Of a stretch of 64,000 nt of DNA, positions 9,603 through 17,932 are shown piece by piece. The notes under the pieces are model-generated. The model was given only the letters and a program-made list of their open reading frames with translations. It did not search any database and was not told the origin of the DNA. Location of the stretch: assembly GCA_030679145.1 (NCBI GenBank), contig JAUXTU010000023.1:1-64000 (forward strand), in the 5' to 3' direction. How positions within the stretch are numbered: the stretch's first letter is position 1; every line of letters starts with the position of its first letter. The stretch comes from Bacteroidota bacterium. GTDB taxonomy: Bacteria > Bacteroidota > Ignavibacteria > UBA10030 > UBA8401. The position numbers were made by a program, and so were the translations under genes.

Positions 9603-10841
9603 ATGAATCTTTTCATAAATAATATCGGTCAGTTAGTTACTGTCGCATCGTACGGAAAGCGCGTGAAAACCGGAAGCGATATGCGCGAACTGCATATGTC
9701 TTCAAACGCCGCCCTTCTTATTCAGAATGGAATCATTACCGCTATTGGAAAAAACGGAGAACTTGCTCCTCCATCAGATATTGATATTATTGATGCCGAA
9801 GGAAGAGTTGTGCTTCCCGGATTTGTAGATTCGCACACTCACACCGTCTTTGCCGGAAGCCGCGAAAACGAATTTGCTATGCGAGCAGAAGGGAAAACAT
9901 ATCAACAGATTGCAGAGGCTGGTGGAGGAATTCTTTCCACCATGAGAGCAACGCGCGAAGCGACAAAACACGATCTGTACAAATTTGCCGACCGGCGACT
10001 GAATGATATGATGCGGAGCGGAACAACGACGGTTGAGATTAAAAGCGGGTACGGACTTTCACCCGATACCGAAGTGAAAATACTTGAAGTGATTTCCGAT
10101 CTTAAACGCGATCATTACGCAACAATCGTGGCTACATTTCTTGGTGCGCATGCATTTCCACCGGAATCGAAAGATGACAAACAATCATATATTAACCGCA
10201 TCTGTGATTATATGCTTCCGTACATCGCAGAAAAAAAATTGGCTACGTTTGTCGATATCTTTTGCGAGCTTGGGTATTTTGACCTGAAAGCAACGGAACA
10301 AATTATTCTGGAATCTAAACGCCACGGTTTGATTCCAAAACTCCATGCTGATCAGCTAAACGCATTTGGTGCAGTTGAACTTGGAGCGAAACATAAGGCA
10401 ATTTCCGTCGATCATTTGGAAAAAACCAATGAGCATGGAATTACAGCGTTGAAGAATTCCGAAACGATTGCAACCGTTTTGCCCGGATGTTCGCTCTTTC
10501 TCAATCATCCGTATGCGCCGGCACGTTCTATCATAGATGCTGGAATTCCCCTTGCCATTGCTACCGATTTTAATCCCGGTACGCAAATGTGTTATTCAAT
10601 GCAGATGATGATGACGCTTGCCTGCACACAAATGAAGATGACACCGGAAGAAGCGATCACCGCCTCAACATTAAATGGAGCTGCCGCGCTCGGACTTTCC
10701 AATGAGATCGGAAGTATTGAGATCGGCAAACAAGCAGATGTTGTATTATACAACGTGCACGATTACAAATATATTCCATATCATTACGGCGTCAATCATG
10801 TTTGGAAAGTGGTGAAGAATGGTGTTCTGTTAGATTTTTAA
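9603..10841 (+). CDS. hutI: Imidazolonepropionase
   Basis: HutI hydrolyses 4-imidazolone-5-propionate to N-formimino-L-glutamate, the third step of histidine catabolism, in the cytoplasm. The 412-residue length is standard for this amidohydrolase-superfamily enzyme. The metal-binding HxH lies in VLPGFVDSHTHTVFAGSREN. Further ligands and active-site segments are PKLHADQLNAFGAVELG, ISVDHLEKTNEHG and IATDFNPGTQ. The upstream 200 nt hold only the terminator of the previous gene and AT-rich sequence. The gene is transcribed in the same direction as hutU but 5.4 kb away, with unrelated genes between. Confidence 0.97.
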   Translation: MNLFINNIGQLVTVASYGKRVKTGSDMRELHMSSNAALLIQNGIITAIGKNGELAPPSDIDIIDAEGRVVLPGFVDSHTHTVFAGSRENEFAMRAEGKTYQQIAEAGGGILSTMRATREATKHDLYKFADRRLNDMMRSGTTTVEIKSGYGLSPDTEVKILEVISDLKRDHYATIVATFLGAHAFPPESKDDKQSYINRICDYMLPYIAEKKLATFVDIFCELGYFDLKATEQIILESKRHGLIPKLHADQLNAFGAVELGAKHKAISVDHLEKTNEHGITALKNSETIATVLPGCSLFLNHPYAPARSIIDAGIPLAIATDFNPGTQMCYSMQMMMTLACTQMKMTPEEAITASTLNGAAALGLSNEIGSIEIGKQADVVLYNVHDYKYIPYHYGVNHVWKVVKNGVLLDF

Positions 10842-10952
10842 AAAATTGAACAATCAATTTATGAATCATAGTTTTAAATTTTTCTTTCATAATTCACCCT
10901 TCGTTCTTATATTGATACAGTAATCTGTTCTTTCAAAAATTAAGTCACCTAA

Positions 10953-11066
10953 TTCGTTAGGGGTGTTATTCCGCAGAAACACCGCGGGAAACTGAGAACA
11001 TACCCTTGAAGGCGCTTTTAGCGCCAGAACCACCTGATCTGGATAATACCAGCGTAGGGAAACGAC
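10953..11066 (+). promoter_or_regulatory. TPP riboswitch (THI element)
   Basis: The core matches the thiamine pyrophosphate riboswitch: TTCGTTAGGGGTG on the 5' side, CTGAGA at 10992-10997, ACCCTTGAA, and the 3' core ACCTGATCTGGATAATACCA followed by GCGTAGGGAA. P1 can close with TTCGTT pairing AACGAC. The variable hairpin GGCGCTTTTAGCGCC is P3a. It precedes a TonB receptor, thiamine pyrophosphokinase and a PnuC-type transporter, which fits thiamine-repressed uptake. Confidence 0.96.
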
Positions 11067-11093
11067 AATAAATTTTAGTTGTATCGTTTTTAT

Positions 11094-11142
11094 TGCCGTT
11101 ACCATGCTTTTATCCAGCGTAGTAACGGCATTTTTATTTTTA
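11094..11142 (+). terminator. Terminator downstream of the TPP riboswitch
   Basis: A 9-bp stem TGCCGTTAC / GTAACGGCA (11094-11102 and 11122-11130) is followed by TTTTTATTTTT. Its 19-nt loop contains TATCCAG (11111-11117), exactly complementary to CTGGATA (11039-11045) in the P4 arm of the riboswitch. This is a plausible expression platform for thiamine-dependent termination. Confidence 0.85.
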
Positions 11143-11158
11143 AGAGACTTTTGAAAAA

Positions 11159-11270
11159 GTCATTGCGAGGAGCGACTTGTCCGCCGTCTGTTTGGCGGGA
11201 GCGACGAAGCAATCTCCTTAAAACAAACAAAAAACGTCTCGTCACGAAGTGATCCCTTTGGGACAATGAC
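11159..11270. repeat. REP-like palindromic intergenic repeat
   Basis: The unit begins GTCATTGCGAGGAGCGAC and ends GGGACAATGAC, giving terminal complementarity GTCATTG / CAATGAC. Internal dyads (CCGCC...GGCGG; TCACGAAGTGA) are also present. This 'CATTGCGAGGAGCGAC ... GCGACGAAGCAATCTC' type is a widespread non-coding repeat in bacterial genomes. Here it sits between the riboswitch terminator and the regulated gene. Confidence 0.8.
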
Positions 11271-11341
11271 ATTACTCAAGAGTTTTTCAGATGTTTCTTT
11301 AAATATAATACCACAGAGTTACTAAGACATAAAGGAATAAA

Positions 11342-13633
11342 ATGAAAAACATGAAACACGAAACTCGAAACACGAAACTATCATTTTTAATCATGATAGC
11401 TTTGTATTCACAAATGTTTGCACAGCAGGAGAAAGATTCCGTTAAATACAACCTCGATCCTGTGTTGGTAACAGGAACAACGGCAAAAGAACGTGAAACG
11501 CCGGTAACATTTACCAATCTAAATAAAGGATTAATTGAACAACGATATTCTATGCAGGATGTTCCCGTAATGCTTTCAGAACTTCCCGCAATGATCTCGT
11601 ATTCCGACGGAGGAAACGGCGTTGGGTATAACTATATCTTTTTACGAGGATTCGATCAACGAAGACTATCTATAATGGTGAACGGTGTACCGCAGAACGA
11701 TCCCGAAGATCACAATGTCTATTGGATCGATTTTCCGGATCTGCTGGCGAGTTCATCCAATGTGCAAGTGCAGCGCGGAGCGGGAAGTGCGTTCTACGGT
11801 CCGCCGGCAATCGGCGGTTCGGTGAATATTATCACCAATCCGTTCACTCCAAAGCCGTACGCAAAATTCGAGGCAATGTTCGGATTTCAGGAATACGGTG
11901 ATAGTTCGCAATCGCTGCCGATGACAATGAAAAAACTTTCCGCATCATTCAATTCAGGATTGATCGATAATAAATATATGTTCTACGGTCGGCTCGGAAA
12001 AATTCAATCCAATGGTTATCGTTTCCATTCTGCATTCGAAGCAGGCTCATATTTTCTCGGGGCGTTGAGATTTGATGAGAATATGACGACACGTATTCAT
12101 TTGTTCGGTGGACCATTAACAGATCAGCTTGTGTACACAGGTTTGCCGAAATTTGTGAATGGTGATAAAAAATTGCGGCGGATGAATTTTTCATACATAG
12201 AAGATGATGGTTCAATTATTACGTATGCTACGCCGCGAAGACAGCAGGAAAACGAAGGATTCAATCAGCCCCATTATGAGATATTGAACGAATGGAAAAT
12301 TTCAGAAACGCAAAAACTTCACAACACATTATTTTTTTACGATAGTCATGGATATTTTGATTATGACGGGTCTTGGGCTGATGCAGCAACACTTCGGGTA
12401 GATAGTTTACATGGATTTGCGCCCACACCATCAATTCAAAATGCAATAATCCGCGGCGGAGTTGACCTTGTGCAGTGGGGATGGTTGCCGCGATATGAAT
12501 GGGAGCACGAACGCGGTGAATTGATCATCGGCGGAGAATATCGATATCACAAAGGGACACATTGGGGAAAAATTCAACATGCCGAAGGGCTTCCAACAAA
12601 TTTCAATCCTGATTATCGTTTCTATCAGTATGATGCGATAAAACACATGGCATCGGTCTATGTAACGGAAAACTTCAAAGTGCAGGATGATATGATGTTG
12701 ATGGCAAATGTTCAGTTCGCGTTCAATGAATATCAAATTATGCATGAGAAATTTTTGAACACATCATTCAATGTTCCATACTATTTTTTTAATCCGCGTT
12801 TGGGATTGAATTATAATATTGATGAAGAGTTAAATACTTATATTTCATTTGGTTATACTTCGCGCGAGCCGCGATTAAGAAATTTGTATTCAGCAGAAGA
12901 TTCGTACTTCGGTGCGATTCCCGGATTTGAAGCGGACACAATCGGCGGGATTACGAAATACAATTTTGATAAACCAATCGCAAAGCCGGAGCAATTGCTG
13001 AATCTTGAACTCGGTATTGGTTACAAGAGCAACGAAATTCAATTGTCGGGAAATGTATATTGGATGGAATTTACAGATGAACTTGTCAAATCCGGACAGG
13101 TTGATATTTTCGGAAATCCTGTGTATGGTAATGCACCACGTACGCGGCATATTGGTGCGGAAGTTGATGGAACAATCCGGTTAATTAACCATTTTGTGAT
13201 TGGCGGAAATGCGGCGCTGTCGTTGAATAAGATCATCGATTTTACGGCGATCATTCTTGATAGTTCGGTTGCGGGCATAAATTATTTGCATAAAGAAAAA
13301 CTCGACAACAATCCAATTGCTGGTTTTCCAAGTTTTGTGGGAAATGTGCGATTCACGTATGAACACGAAGGAATTTCTGCCTCATTGATTGGAAAATATG
13401 TCGGTGCATTTCATACCGATAATTTCAATTCGGTTATTAATGAAAATGACGCATACACGGTCGTCAATTTTGAATCTGTTTGCGTGCTGCCGAAGATCGG
13501 TGATGCAGAAATTTCTTTGCGCGGAGAAGTGCGAAATATGTTGAATAAACTGTACATGCAAAATGGCGAAGGGAATGCATTCTTTCCCGCCGCAGAACGA
13601 AATTACTTGATCGGTCTTACAGTTACATTGTAA
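11342..13633 (+). CDS. TonB-dependent receptor, probably for thiamine
   Basis: The 763-residue outer-membrane receptor has an N-terminal signal (hydrophobic LSFLIMIALYSQMFAQ), a TonB-box-like segment YNLDPVLVTGTTAKE and a plug domain around residues 60-155 (FLRGFDQRRLSIMVNGVPQ, VQRGAGSAFYGPPAIGGSVN). The rest is beta-barrel strands, ending in a hydrophobic strand LIGLTVTL. The substrate is inferred: the gene follows a TPP riboswitch and leads an operon with thiamine pyrophosphokinase and a PnuC-like permease. The start has AAAGGA 5-6 nt upstream. The first codons are unusual, a tandem of ACACGAAAC-like words encoding MKHETRNTK; a second ATG lies at 11351. Confidence 0.9.
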   Translation: MKNMKHETRNTKLSFLIMIALYSQMFAQQEKDSVKYNLDPVLVTGTTAKERETPVTFTNLNKGLIEQRYSMQDVPVMLSELPAMISYSDGGNGVGYNYIFLRGFDQRRLSIMVNGVPQNDPEDHNVYWIDFPDLLASSSNVQVQRGAGSAFYGPPAIGGSVNIITNPFTPKPYAKFEAMFGFQEYGDSSQSLPMTMKKLSASFNSGLIDNKYMFYGRLGKIQSNGYRFHSAFEAGSYFLGALRFDENMTTRIHLFGGPLTDQLVYTGLPKFVNGDKKLRRMNFSYIEDDGSIITYATPRRQQENEGFNQPHYEILNEWKISETQKLHNTLFFYDSHGYFDYDGSWADAATLRVDSLHGFAPTPSIQNAIIRGGVDLVQWGWLPRYEWEHERGELIIGGEYRYHKGTHWGKIQHAEGLPTNFNPDYRFYQYDAIKHMASVYVTENFKVQDDMMLMANVQFAFNEYQIMHEKFLNTSFNVPYYFFNPRLGLNYNIDEELNTYISFGYTSREPRLRNLYSAEDSYFGAIPGFEADTIGGITKYNFDKPIAKPEQLLNLELGIGYKSNEIQLSGNVYWMEFTDELVKSGQVDIFGNPVYGNAPRTRHIGAEVDGTIRLINHFVIGGNAALSLNKIIDFTAIILDSSVAGINYLHKEKLDNNPIAGFPSFVGNVRFTYEHEGISASLIGKYVGAFHTDNFNSVINENDAYTVVNFESVCVLPKIGDAEISLRGEVRNMLNKLYMQNGEGNAFFPAAERNYLIGLTVTL

Positions 13634-13658
13634 AAAATCATGATCCGGAATTAATCAG

Positions 13659-13706
13659 AGCATACCGTTCGCTTCTCATCAACGTGATTTTAGCGAACGG
13701 TATGCT
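13659..13706 (+). promoter_or_regulatory. 15-bp intercistronic hairpin
   Basis: AGCATACCGTTCGCT (13659-13673) is perfectly complementary to AGCGAACGGTATGCT (13692-13706), with an 18-nt loop. No T-run follows on either strand, so a terminator is unlikely. It lies between the receptor stop and the kinase start, and could be an mRNA-stability or processing element within the operon. Confidence 0.6.
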
Positions 13707-13722
13707 GTTGAAATACCACACT

Positions 13723-14367
13723 ATGAAAAAACAAAAACATGCGCTGATTATCTGTAACGGAGAAATGCCGTCTCAAAAACTACTTGCTCCATTGCTAAAG
13801 AAAAAACCGTTCATTATTTGCGCCGATGGAGGAGCAAACAAAGCGCGTGCATTCAATATTTTACCGTATTGTATCATTGGTGATCTGGACTCGATCACGC
13901 AAAAGACACGGTATTATTTTTCTTCTGTTCCGATAATTCACAATCCGGATCAAAACAGTACTGATCTGGAAAAAACTTTGGAGTATCTGCTAAAAAACTC
14001 ATTCACTTCAGCAATTATTATCGGTGCAACGGGGGACAGACCCGATCATACGATGGCTAATTTCAGTATTCTTATGAAGTATCATCGAAAGATTTCGCTG
14101 CAGTTTTTTGATGAACGATGCACGGCACAAATTATCTATAAAAAAATTCAACTCACCGCCAAAATTGGACAGCAAATTTCTCTGCATCCAATGGGAAAAT
14201 GCTCAGGGATTAGAACAGAAGGATTGAAATTTCCCCTGAAGAACGAAACTCTTGAACTTGGTATCCGCGAAGGTTTAAGCAACGAAGCAGTAAAAAATAT
14301 TGTTTCCGTTACGGTGAAATCCGGTTCACTGTTATTGTTCTCGATCCATCCATCCATCACAAAATAA
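13723..14367 (+). CDS. thiN: Thiamine pyrophosphokinase
   Basis: This enzyme converts thiamine plus ATP to thiamine pyrophosphate, the ligand of the riboswitch upstream. The 214-residue protein shows the family motifs in order: ICADGGANKARAFNILP, IIGDLDSI (metal/ATP site), DQNSTDLEKTLEYLL and IIGATGDRPDHTMANFSIL. I chose ATG 13723 (MKKQKHALIICNGE) because homologues begin close to this point; a longer frame from 13684 would start inside the intercistronic hairpin. It is second in the thiamine salvage operon and is followed two bases later by the transporter. Confidence 0.93.
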   Translation: MKKQKHALIICNGEMPSQKLLAPLLKKKPFIICADGGANKARAFNILPYCIIGDLDSITQKTRYYFSSVPIIHNPDQNSTDLEKTLEYLLKNSFTSAIIIGATGDRPDHTMANFSILMKYHRKISLQFFDERCTAQIIYKKIQLTAKIGQQISLHPMGKCSGIRTEGLKFPLKNETLELGIREGLSNEAVKNIVSVTVKSGSLLLFSIHPSITK

Positions 14368-14369
14368 TA

Positions 14370-14936
14370 ATGACACCTACCGAGATCATCGCTGTCATTC
14401 TTGGATTACTCTCTGTTTTTTTAGTTACCCGCCAGAACGTATGGTGCTATCCTCTTGGGATCGTATCGGTGTTCATTTATATCTTCATTTTTTACGAAGT
14501 GAAATTGTATGCCGACATGGGATTGCAGGTGTTCTTTATTGTTCTGCAAGCGTATGGCTGGTATGAATGGTTGTATGGCGGGGAAAAGAAAACAGAATTG
14601 AAAGTATCGTGGGGAAGCAACGTAATGTATGGTTTAACAATTTTGTTTGTTGTTATTGCAACAATGCTTCTCGGTTCAATCTTGCATAAACTGACAGATG
14701 CTTCGTTACCCTACATCGATTCGCTGTTAGCAGTGTTGAGTATGGCGGCCCAATGGATGATGGCAAAAAAATATATTGAGAACTGGATACTGTGGACGAT
14801 TGTGAACATTGGCTCGATTGCGATGTATGGAATGAAAGGTTTGTATCTAACAATGTTCTTGTATGCAGTTTATCTTGTGCTGGGTATTATAGGCTATATT
14901 GAATGGAAAAAATCACTGCAGGTTCAATCAGTATAA
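14370..14936 (+). CDS. PnuC-family transporter (likely thiamine, PnuT-type)
   Basis: The 188-residue protein is almost entirely hydrophobic, with about seven membrane helices. It carries PnuC-family signatures such as RQNVWCYPLGIVSVFIYI, LYADMGLQVFFIVLQAYGWYEW and ENWILWTIVNIGSIAMYG. PnuC proteins transport vitamin precursors by facilitated diffusion coupled to intracellular phosphorylation. Nicotinamide riboside is the classical substrate, but PnuT members in TPP-riboswitch operons take up thiamine. Its position, two bases after thiamine pyrophosphokinase and under a TPP riboswitch, supports thiamine. The pair would trap thiamine as TPP after import through the upstream TonB receptor. Confidence 0.9.
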   Translation: MTPTEIIAVILGLLSVFLVTRQNVWCYPLGIVSVFIYIFIFYEVKLYADMGLQVFFIVLQAYGWYEWLYGGEKKTELKVSWGSNVMYGLTILFVVIATMLLGSILHKLTDASLPYIDSLLAVLSMAAQWMMAKKYIENWILWTIVNIGSIAMYGMKGLYLTMFLYAVYLVLGIIGYIEWKKSLQVQSV

Positions 14937-14971
14937 GATCAAGCAGAGTCGTTTCGGATAGGCCAAAAAAT

Positions 14972-15006
14972 AAAAACAGAGAGAAAAATATTCCTCTCTG
15001 TTTTTA
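14972..15006. terminator. Bidirectional terminator
   Basis: AAAAACAGAGAG (14972-14983) pairs with CTCTCTGTTTTT (14994-15005). The A-run and T-run on the two sides make it usable from both strands. It separates the converging thiamine operon and SPFH gene. Confidence 0.85.
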
Positions 15007-15031
15007 TACAAAAAATTATAATTAAATATTT

Positions 15032-15904
15032 TTACTTAGCATCAAAGATCAATGGTAATCCAGTTTTCCCGCCGCCGATCACGACGATCTTTGCATTGGG
15101 TGAATTGGCAAGTTTTTCCGTTGCTTCAATTCCTTTCCATGTCAGCAATTGCTGGTTCAATCCCTGATTGACGATCTTTTGGAAATCCGAGATACCTTGT
15201 GCTTCAATTCGTTTGCGGTCAGCTTCCTGTTTTTCTTTTGTCAATACAAACTGCATACGCTGGCTTTCCTGTTCAGATTGAAGTTTCTGTTCGATAGAAG
15301 CAGACAATCCGGATGGAAGTGTAACACGTCGCAACGGTGCAGATTCAACGGTGATGCCGCGTGCGGCAACTGCAGCGGTAATCTCTTCCAAAATCATTTT
15401 AGAAAGATGTTCGCGTTCCGATGTGTACAACGCTTTCGCTTCAAAACTTGCCGTCACACCGCGTGTTACTGAACGAAATTGTGGTTCAATAATAATCCCT
15501 TCGTATTCTTCGCCGACAGTTTTGTACACATCTGCAGCTTTTTCGGGATTCAAATGATAAAGAATGCTTACTTCCAACTGTACTGTCAATCCCTCTTTTG
15601 ATGGAACTTCCATTACTTCTTTTAATTCTTGTGTCTTAACGGACATTTTGACGATGCGTGCTAGCGGATTGACAAAATTTATTCCTGATTTCAACGTATT
15701 ATCAGATACTGTTCCGAAGAAATCGACGACACCAATATTTCCTGCGGGAATAACGGTAAAGCAGTTTGAAAGTGCCACTAATGTGGCACCGAAAGCAACA
15801 AGCAATGAAATATTTGCTGTTCCTTTTGTATTGGGATTAACACGCATTGTCTGCCAGGAAAAAAAAGCAACAACGGCAATGATGATGAAAATTAAAAAAA
15901 ACAT
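15032..15904 (-). CDS. Prohibitin-family (SPFH/Band 7) membrane protein
   Basis: This 290-residue protein has two N-terminal hydrophobic stretches (about 1-18 and 30-50), then an SPFH/Band 7 domain beginning CFTVIPAGNIGVVDFFGTV. The downstream segment RGITVESAPLRRVTLPSGLSA and the charged helical region that follows it (EQESQRMQFVLTKEKQEADR) are typical of prohibitins and HflK/HflC relatives. A C-terminal segment KIVVIGGGKTGLPLIFD is also prohibitin-like. Such proteins form ring-shaped membrane scaffolds and modulate membrane proteases, but no protease gene is adjacent. A strong GGAGG lies about 4 nt before the ATG. The gene appears monocistronic. Confidence 0.92.
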   Translation of the reverse strand: MFFLIFIIIAVVAFFSWQTMRVNPNTKGTANISLLVAFGATLVALSNCFTVIPAGNIGVVDFFGTVSDNTLKSGINFVNPLARIVKMSVKTQELKEVMEVPSKEGLTVQLEVSILYHLNPEKAADVYKTVGEEYEGIIIEPQFRSVTRGVTASFEAKALYTSEREHLSKMILEEITAAVAARGITVESAPLRRVTLPSGLSASIEQKLQSEQESQRMQFVLTKEKQEADRKRIEAQGISDFQKIVNQGLNQQLLTWKGIEATEKLANSPNAKIVVIGGGKTGLPLIFDAK

Positions 15905-16133
15905 ACAACCTCCAAAAATAATGTAATTGTGTTAGTTCATTATGAGAACATCATAAACGTTCGAATCGTTCTGATTTGTTTTTTCGTTAAACTATTTATT
16001 TATATGGTTTTGACCGTTCTGTATACAAAGATACTCAAGTGAACAGCTAAACTCAATGGATTTGGTTTTATCTTTTTATATAGTATGTTTATGTTTTCAG
16101 ATTTTGGAATAGATCCACTAATAATTTGTTCAT

Positions 16134-17309
16134 TTACTTCGTACTCTTGTGGTTGAAATCGTGATGATACACCGCATCTGCTAACAGCCAGCTTGCATCA
16201 CGGATCGCTTCTTGTGTTGAAAGCTCAACAGGAGAAATTTGCGTTAATGAAGCAAGACCAAGTTTTGATTTCAGTTCTTTGGTATTTCCTTGTATGCGTC
16301 CAACAAACGCATGAACAGGTTTATTCAATCGTTGTGCCCGCGCTGCAATTCCGGCAATTCCTTTTCCATACAATGTTTGTTCATCTAACACTCCTTCGGT
16401 TGTAATAACGCAATCGCACGAAGCAAGTTTTTCATCGAAATGAATTGCATTCAGGATAAAATCAATTCCGGATACGATCTCAGTATTACAAAATGCCATC
16501 AATCCAAAACCTAAACCGCCCGCAGCGCCGCTTCCATGAATATTGTGAAATTCTCTTCCAATTGTTTGTTCTACAACGTCACTGTAATTCTTCAATGCTG
16601 CTTCGAGATAGGGAAGCTGATCTTCGTTTGCCCCTTTTTGTCGGGCAAATGTGTATATTGCGCCCTGTTCTCCGAGTAAAATATTTTTCACATCACATAA
16701 AATTTTGACCCCCTCTCTAACTCTCCCCCTTAACAGGGGGAGAGGATCAGTTCCCTCCCCTGACAAGGGGAGGGTTAAGGAGGGGTCTATTCGTGAAAGT
16801 TTTATTAAATTAACAACATCTTCTTTTATTTCTTCATCATTCACATCGAATAATTTCCATCCCAATGCTCTCGCCATTCTTGCGCCGCCGTCATTGGTTG
16901 TTGTTCCTCCCAGTCCGATCCATATTTCTTTGCATTGTTTCTCATGTGCAGCAAGAATTAATTCTCCAATTCCACGTGTGGTTGCCATAGCAATTGTTTC
17001 CGCTGTTGGCGTTATATGCTGTAGTCCAATCGCTTCTGCAGATTCAATGATCGCGATAGATTCTCTCGTTATTCCGTATCGTGCTTTTACCCTTAGTGAG
17101 GGAATCGGACCAGTCACCTCCTGTTCATAGATTGTTCCGCCCAATGCATTCATTAAACAATCAAGCGTACCATTGCCGCCATCTGCAATTGGAGAAGAAA
17201 CAATTGTTGCTTCACGATATTTTCTTCGCAGAGTTTTTGATACTATTGCGGAGATTTTGACTGCGGAGAGAGAGCCTTTCATTGCATTTGGTGCGAGAAG
17301 GAAGTTCAT
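16134..17309 (-). CDS. Glycerate kinase (GlxK/GarK type) with in-frame repeat insertion
   Basis: Type-2 glycerate kinase phosphorylates D-glycerate to 2-phosphoglycerate. Family motifs are present: LLAPNAMKGSLSAVKIS at the N-terminus, IADGGNGTLDCLMNALGG, IESAEAIGLQ, ATTRGIGELI, IGLGGTTTNDGGARMARALGW, HGSGAAGGLGFGL and TTEGVLDEQTLYGKG. The length of 391 is slightly above the usual 370-380 because about 27 residues (around DPSLTLPLSGEGTDPLPLL) are inserted between LIKLSRI and KILCDVKN. These residues are encoded by a palindromic repeat of exactly 81 bp. The reading frame is intact, so the enzyme may still work with a surface loop, but this is untested. The gene is flanked by unrelated genes. 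Confidence 0.93.
   Translation of the reverse strand: MNFLLAPNAMKGSLSAVKISAIVSKTLRRKYREATIVSSPIADGGNGTLDCLMNALGGTIYEQEVTGPIPSLRVKARYGITRESIAIIESAEAIGLQHITPTAETIAMATTRGIGELILAAHEKQCKEIWIGLGGTTTNDGGARMARALGWKLFDVNDEEIKEDVVNLIKLSRIDPSLTLPLSGEGTDPLPLLRGRVREGVKILCDVKNILLGEQGAIYTFARQKGANEDQLPYLEAALKNYSDVVEQTIGREFHNIHGSGAAGGLGFGLMAFCNTEIVSGIDFILNAIHFDEKLASCDCVITTEGVLDEQTLYGKGIAGIAARAQRLNKPVHAFVGRIQGNTKELKSKLGLASLTQISPVELSTQEAIRDASWLLADAVYHHDFNHKSTK
16707..16787. repeat. Palindromic repeat inside the glycerate kinase gene
   Basis: The unit runs from GACCCCCTCTCTAACTCTCC to GGGTTAAGGAGGGGTC. The ends are imperfect inverted repeats (GACCCCTCCTTAACCCTCCC read on the minus strand), and two internal GGGGAG/CTCCCC dyads are present. 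Its length, 81 bp, is a multiple of three and it contains no stop codon in the gene's frame. The pyrimidine-rich CCCCTCTCT theme resembles copies A-C at 1.7-2.5 kb. Confidence 0.85.
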
Positions 17310-17385
17310 GGAGAAATGTAGAAAAATATTACAGTGGGAGCAACGAAGTAAAAATTATTTTTGTTACCTTCAATCTCAAGAAGAA

Positions 17386-17423
17386 AAAGGCTTCCAGAAT
17401 CTTATAGATTTTGGAAGCCTTTA
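17386..17423 (-). terminator. Rho-independent terminator for the DUF1761 gene
   Basis: AAAGGCTTCCA pairs with TGGAAGCCTTT around a 15-nt loop. On the minus strand the stem is followed by TTTCTTCTT, and on the plus strand by TTAAAAATT, so it mainly serves the minus-strand gene ending at 17428. Confidence 0.75.
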
Positions 17424-17427
17424 AAAA

Positions 17428-17859
17428 TTAATTTGAAACCGTTTCTTTCTTCTGCATCTTCACCAAAATAATTCCACCAATAATCATTCCAATAAGCCAG
17501 TAACCAGAATCGATAAGTGTCAAAAGAAATGATTTTCCTTGATACGAATTATTCACATATACCACCATAGCAACAAATCCAAGCCAATTCCAAAATGCAG
17601 CTTGAGCAGCACCTTTCAGGTCTTTTACCTGAAACGCATGGTGCACGTGACACTGCACGTAAAATGTAATAAAGAACGCAACAACAGAACCGCCATAGAT
17701 AAGTGCTGAATCCATTCCGCTCATGTTCTTTGCCATCTCTTCAGTTACACCGGTGTACATCATCCATGGAGCAGAAAATACATTATACCACACTGCTCCA
17801 AGAATCCACATTGCAAGAGCAGCCACCGCAACAGCAACATAATTGATCTTAACATCCAT
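17428..17859 (-). CDS. DUF1761 family membrane protein
   Basis: The 143-residue protein has four predicted membrane helices, and its N-terminal pattern INYVAVAVAALAMWILGAVWYNVFSAPWM is cited here only by its key words: AVWYN and W near residue 32. This fits DUF1761, a family of unknown function. Later helices include GGSVVAFFITFYVQ, AAFWNWLGFVAMVVYVNNS and YWLIGMIIGGIILVKM. A strong AAGGAGG lies 5 nt upstream of the ATG. It has its own terminator, so it is probably transcribed alone. No function is suggested by its neighbours. Confidence 0.8.
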   Translation of the reverse strand: MDVKINYVAVAVAALAMWILGAVWYNVFSAPWMMYTGVTEEMAKNMSGMDSALIYGGSVVAFFITFYVQCHVHHAFQVKDLKGAAQAAFWNWLGFVAMVVYVNNSYQGKSFLLTLIDSGYWLIGMIIGGIILVKMQKKETVSN

Positions 17860-17932
17860 ACCAACCTCCTTAAAGAGTGAATGAAATAGTTTCTGAAATA
17901 ATGGTGCACAAAATTAGACTTTAGACACTCTT

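Noticed and set aside
2546-10841. A single hut operon with the kinase as its regulator.
   Set aside because: A terminator at 9421, a lipoprotein gene and long gaps separate hutU from hutI, and nothing in the kinase points to histidine sensing.
16651-17130. Plus-strand open frame opposite the glycerate kinase gene, including the repeat.
   Set aside because: The kinase motifs are on the minus strand across the full length; this frame has no recognisable protein features.
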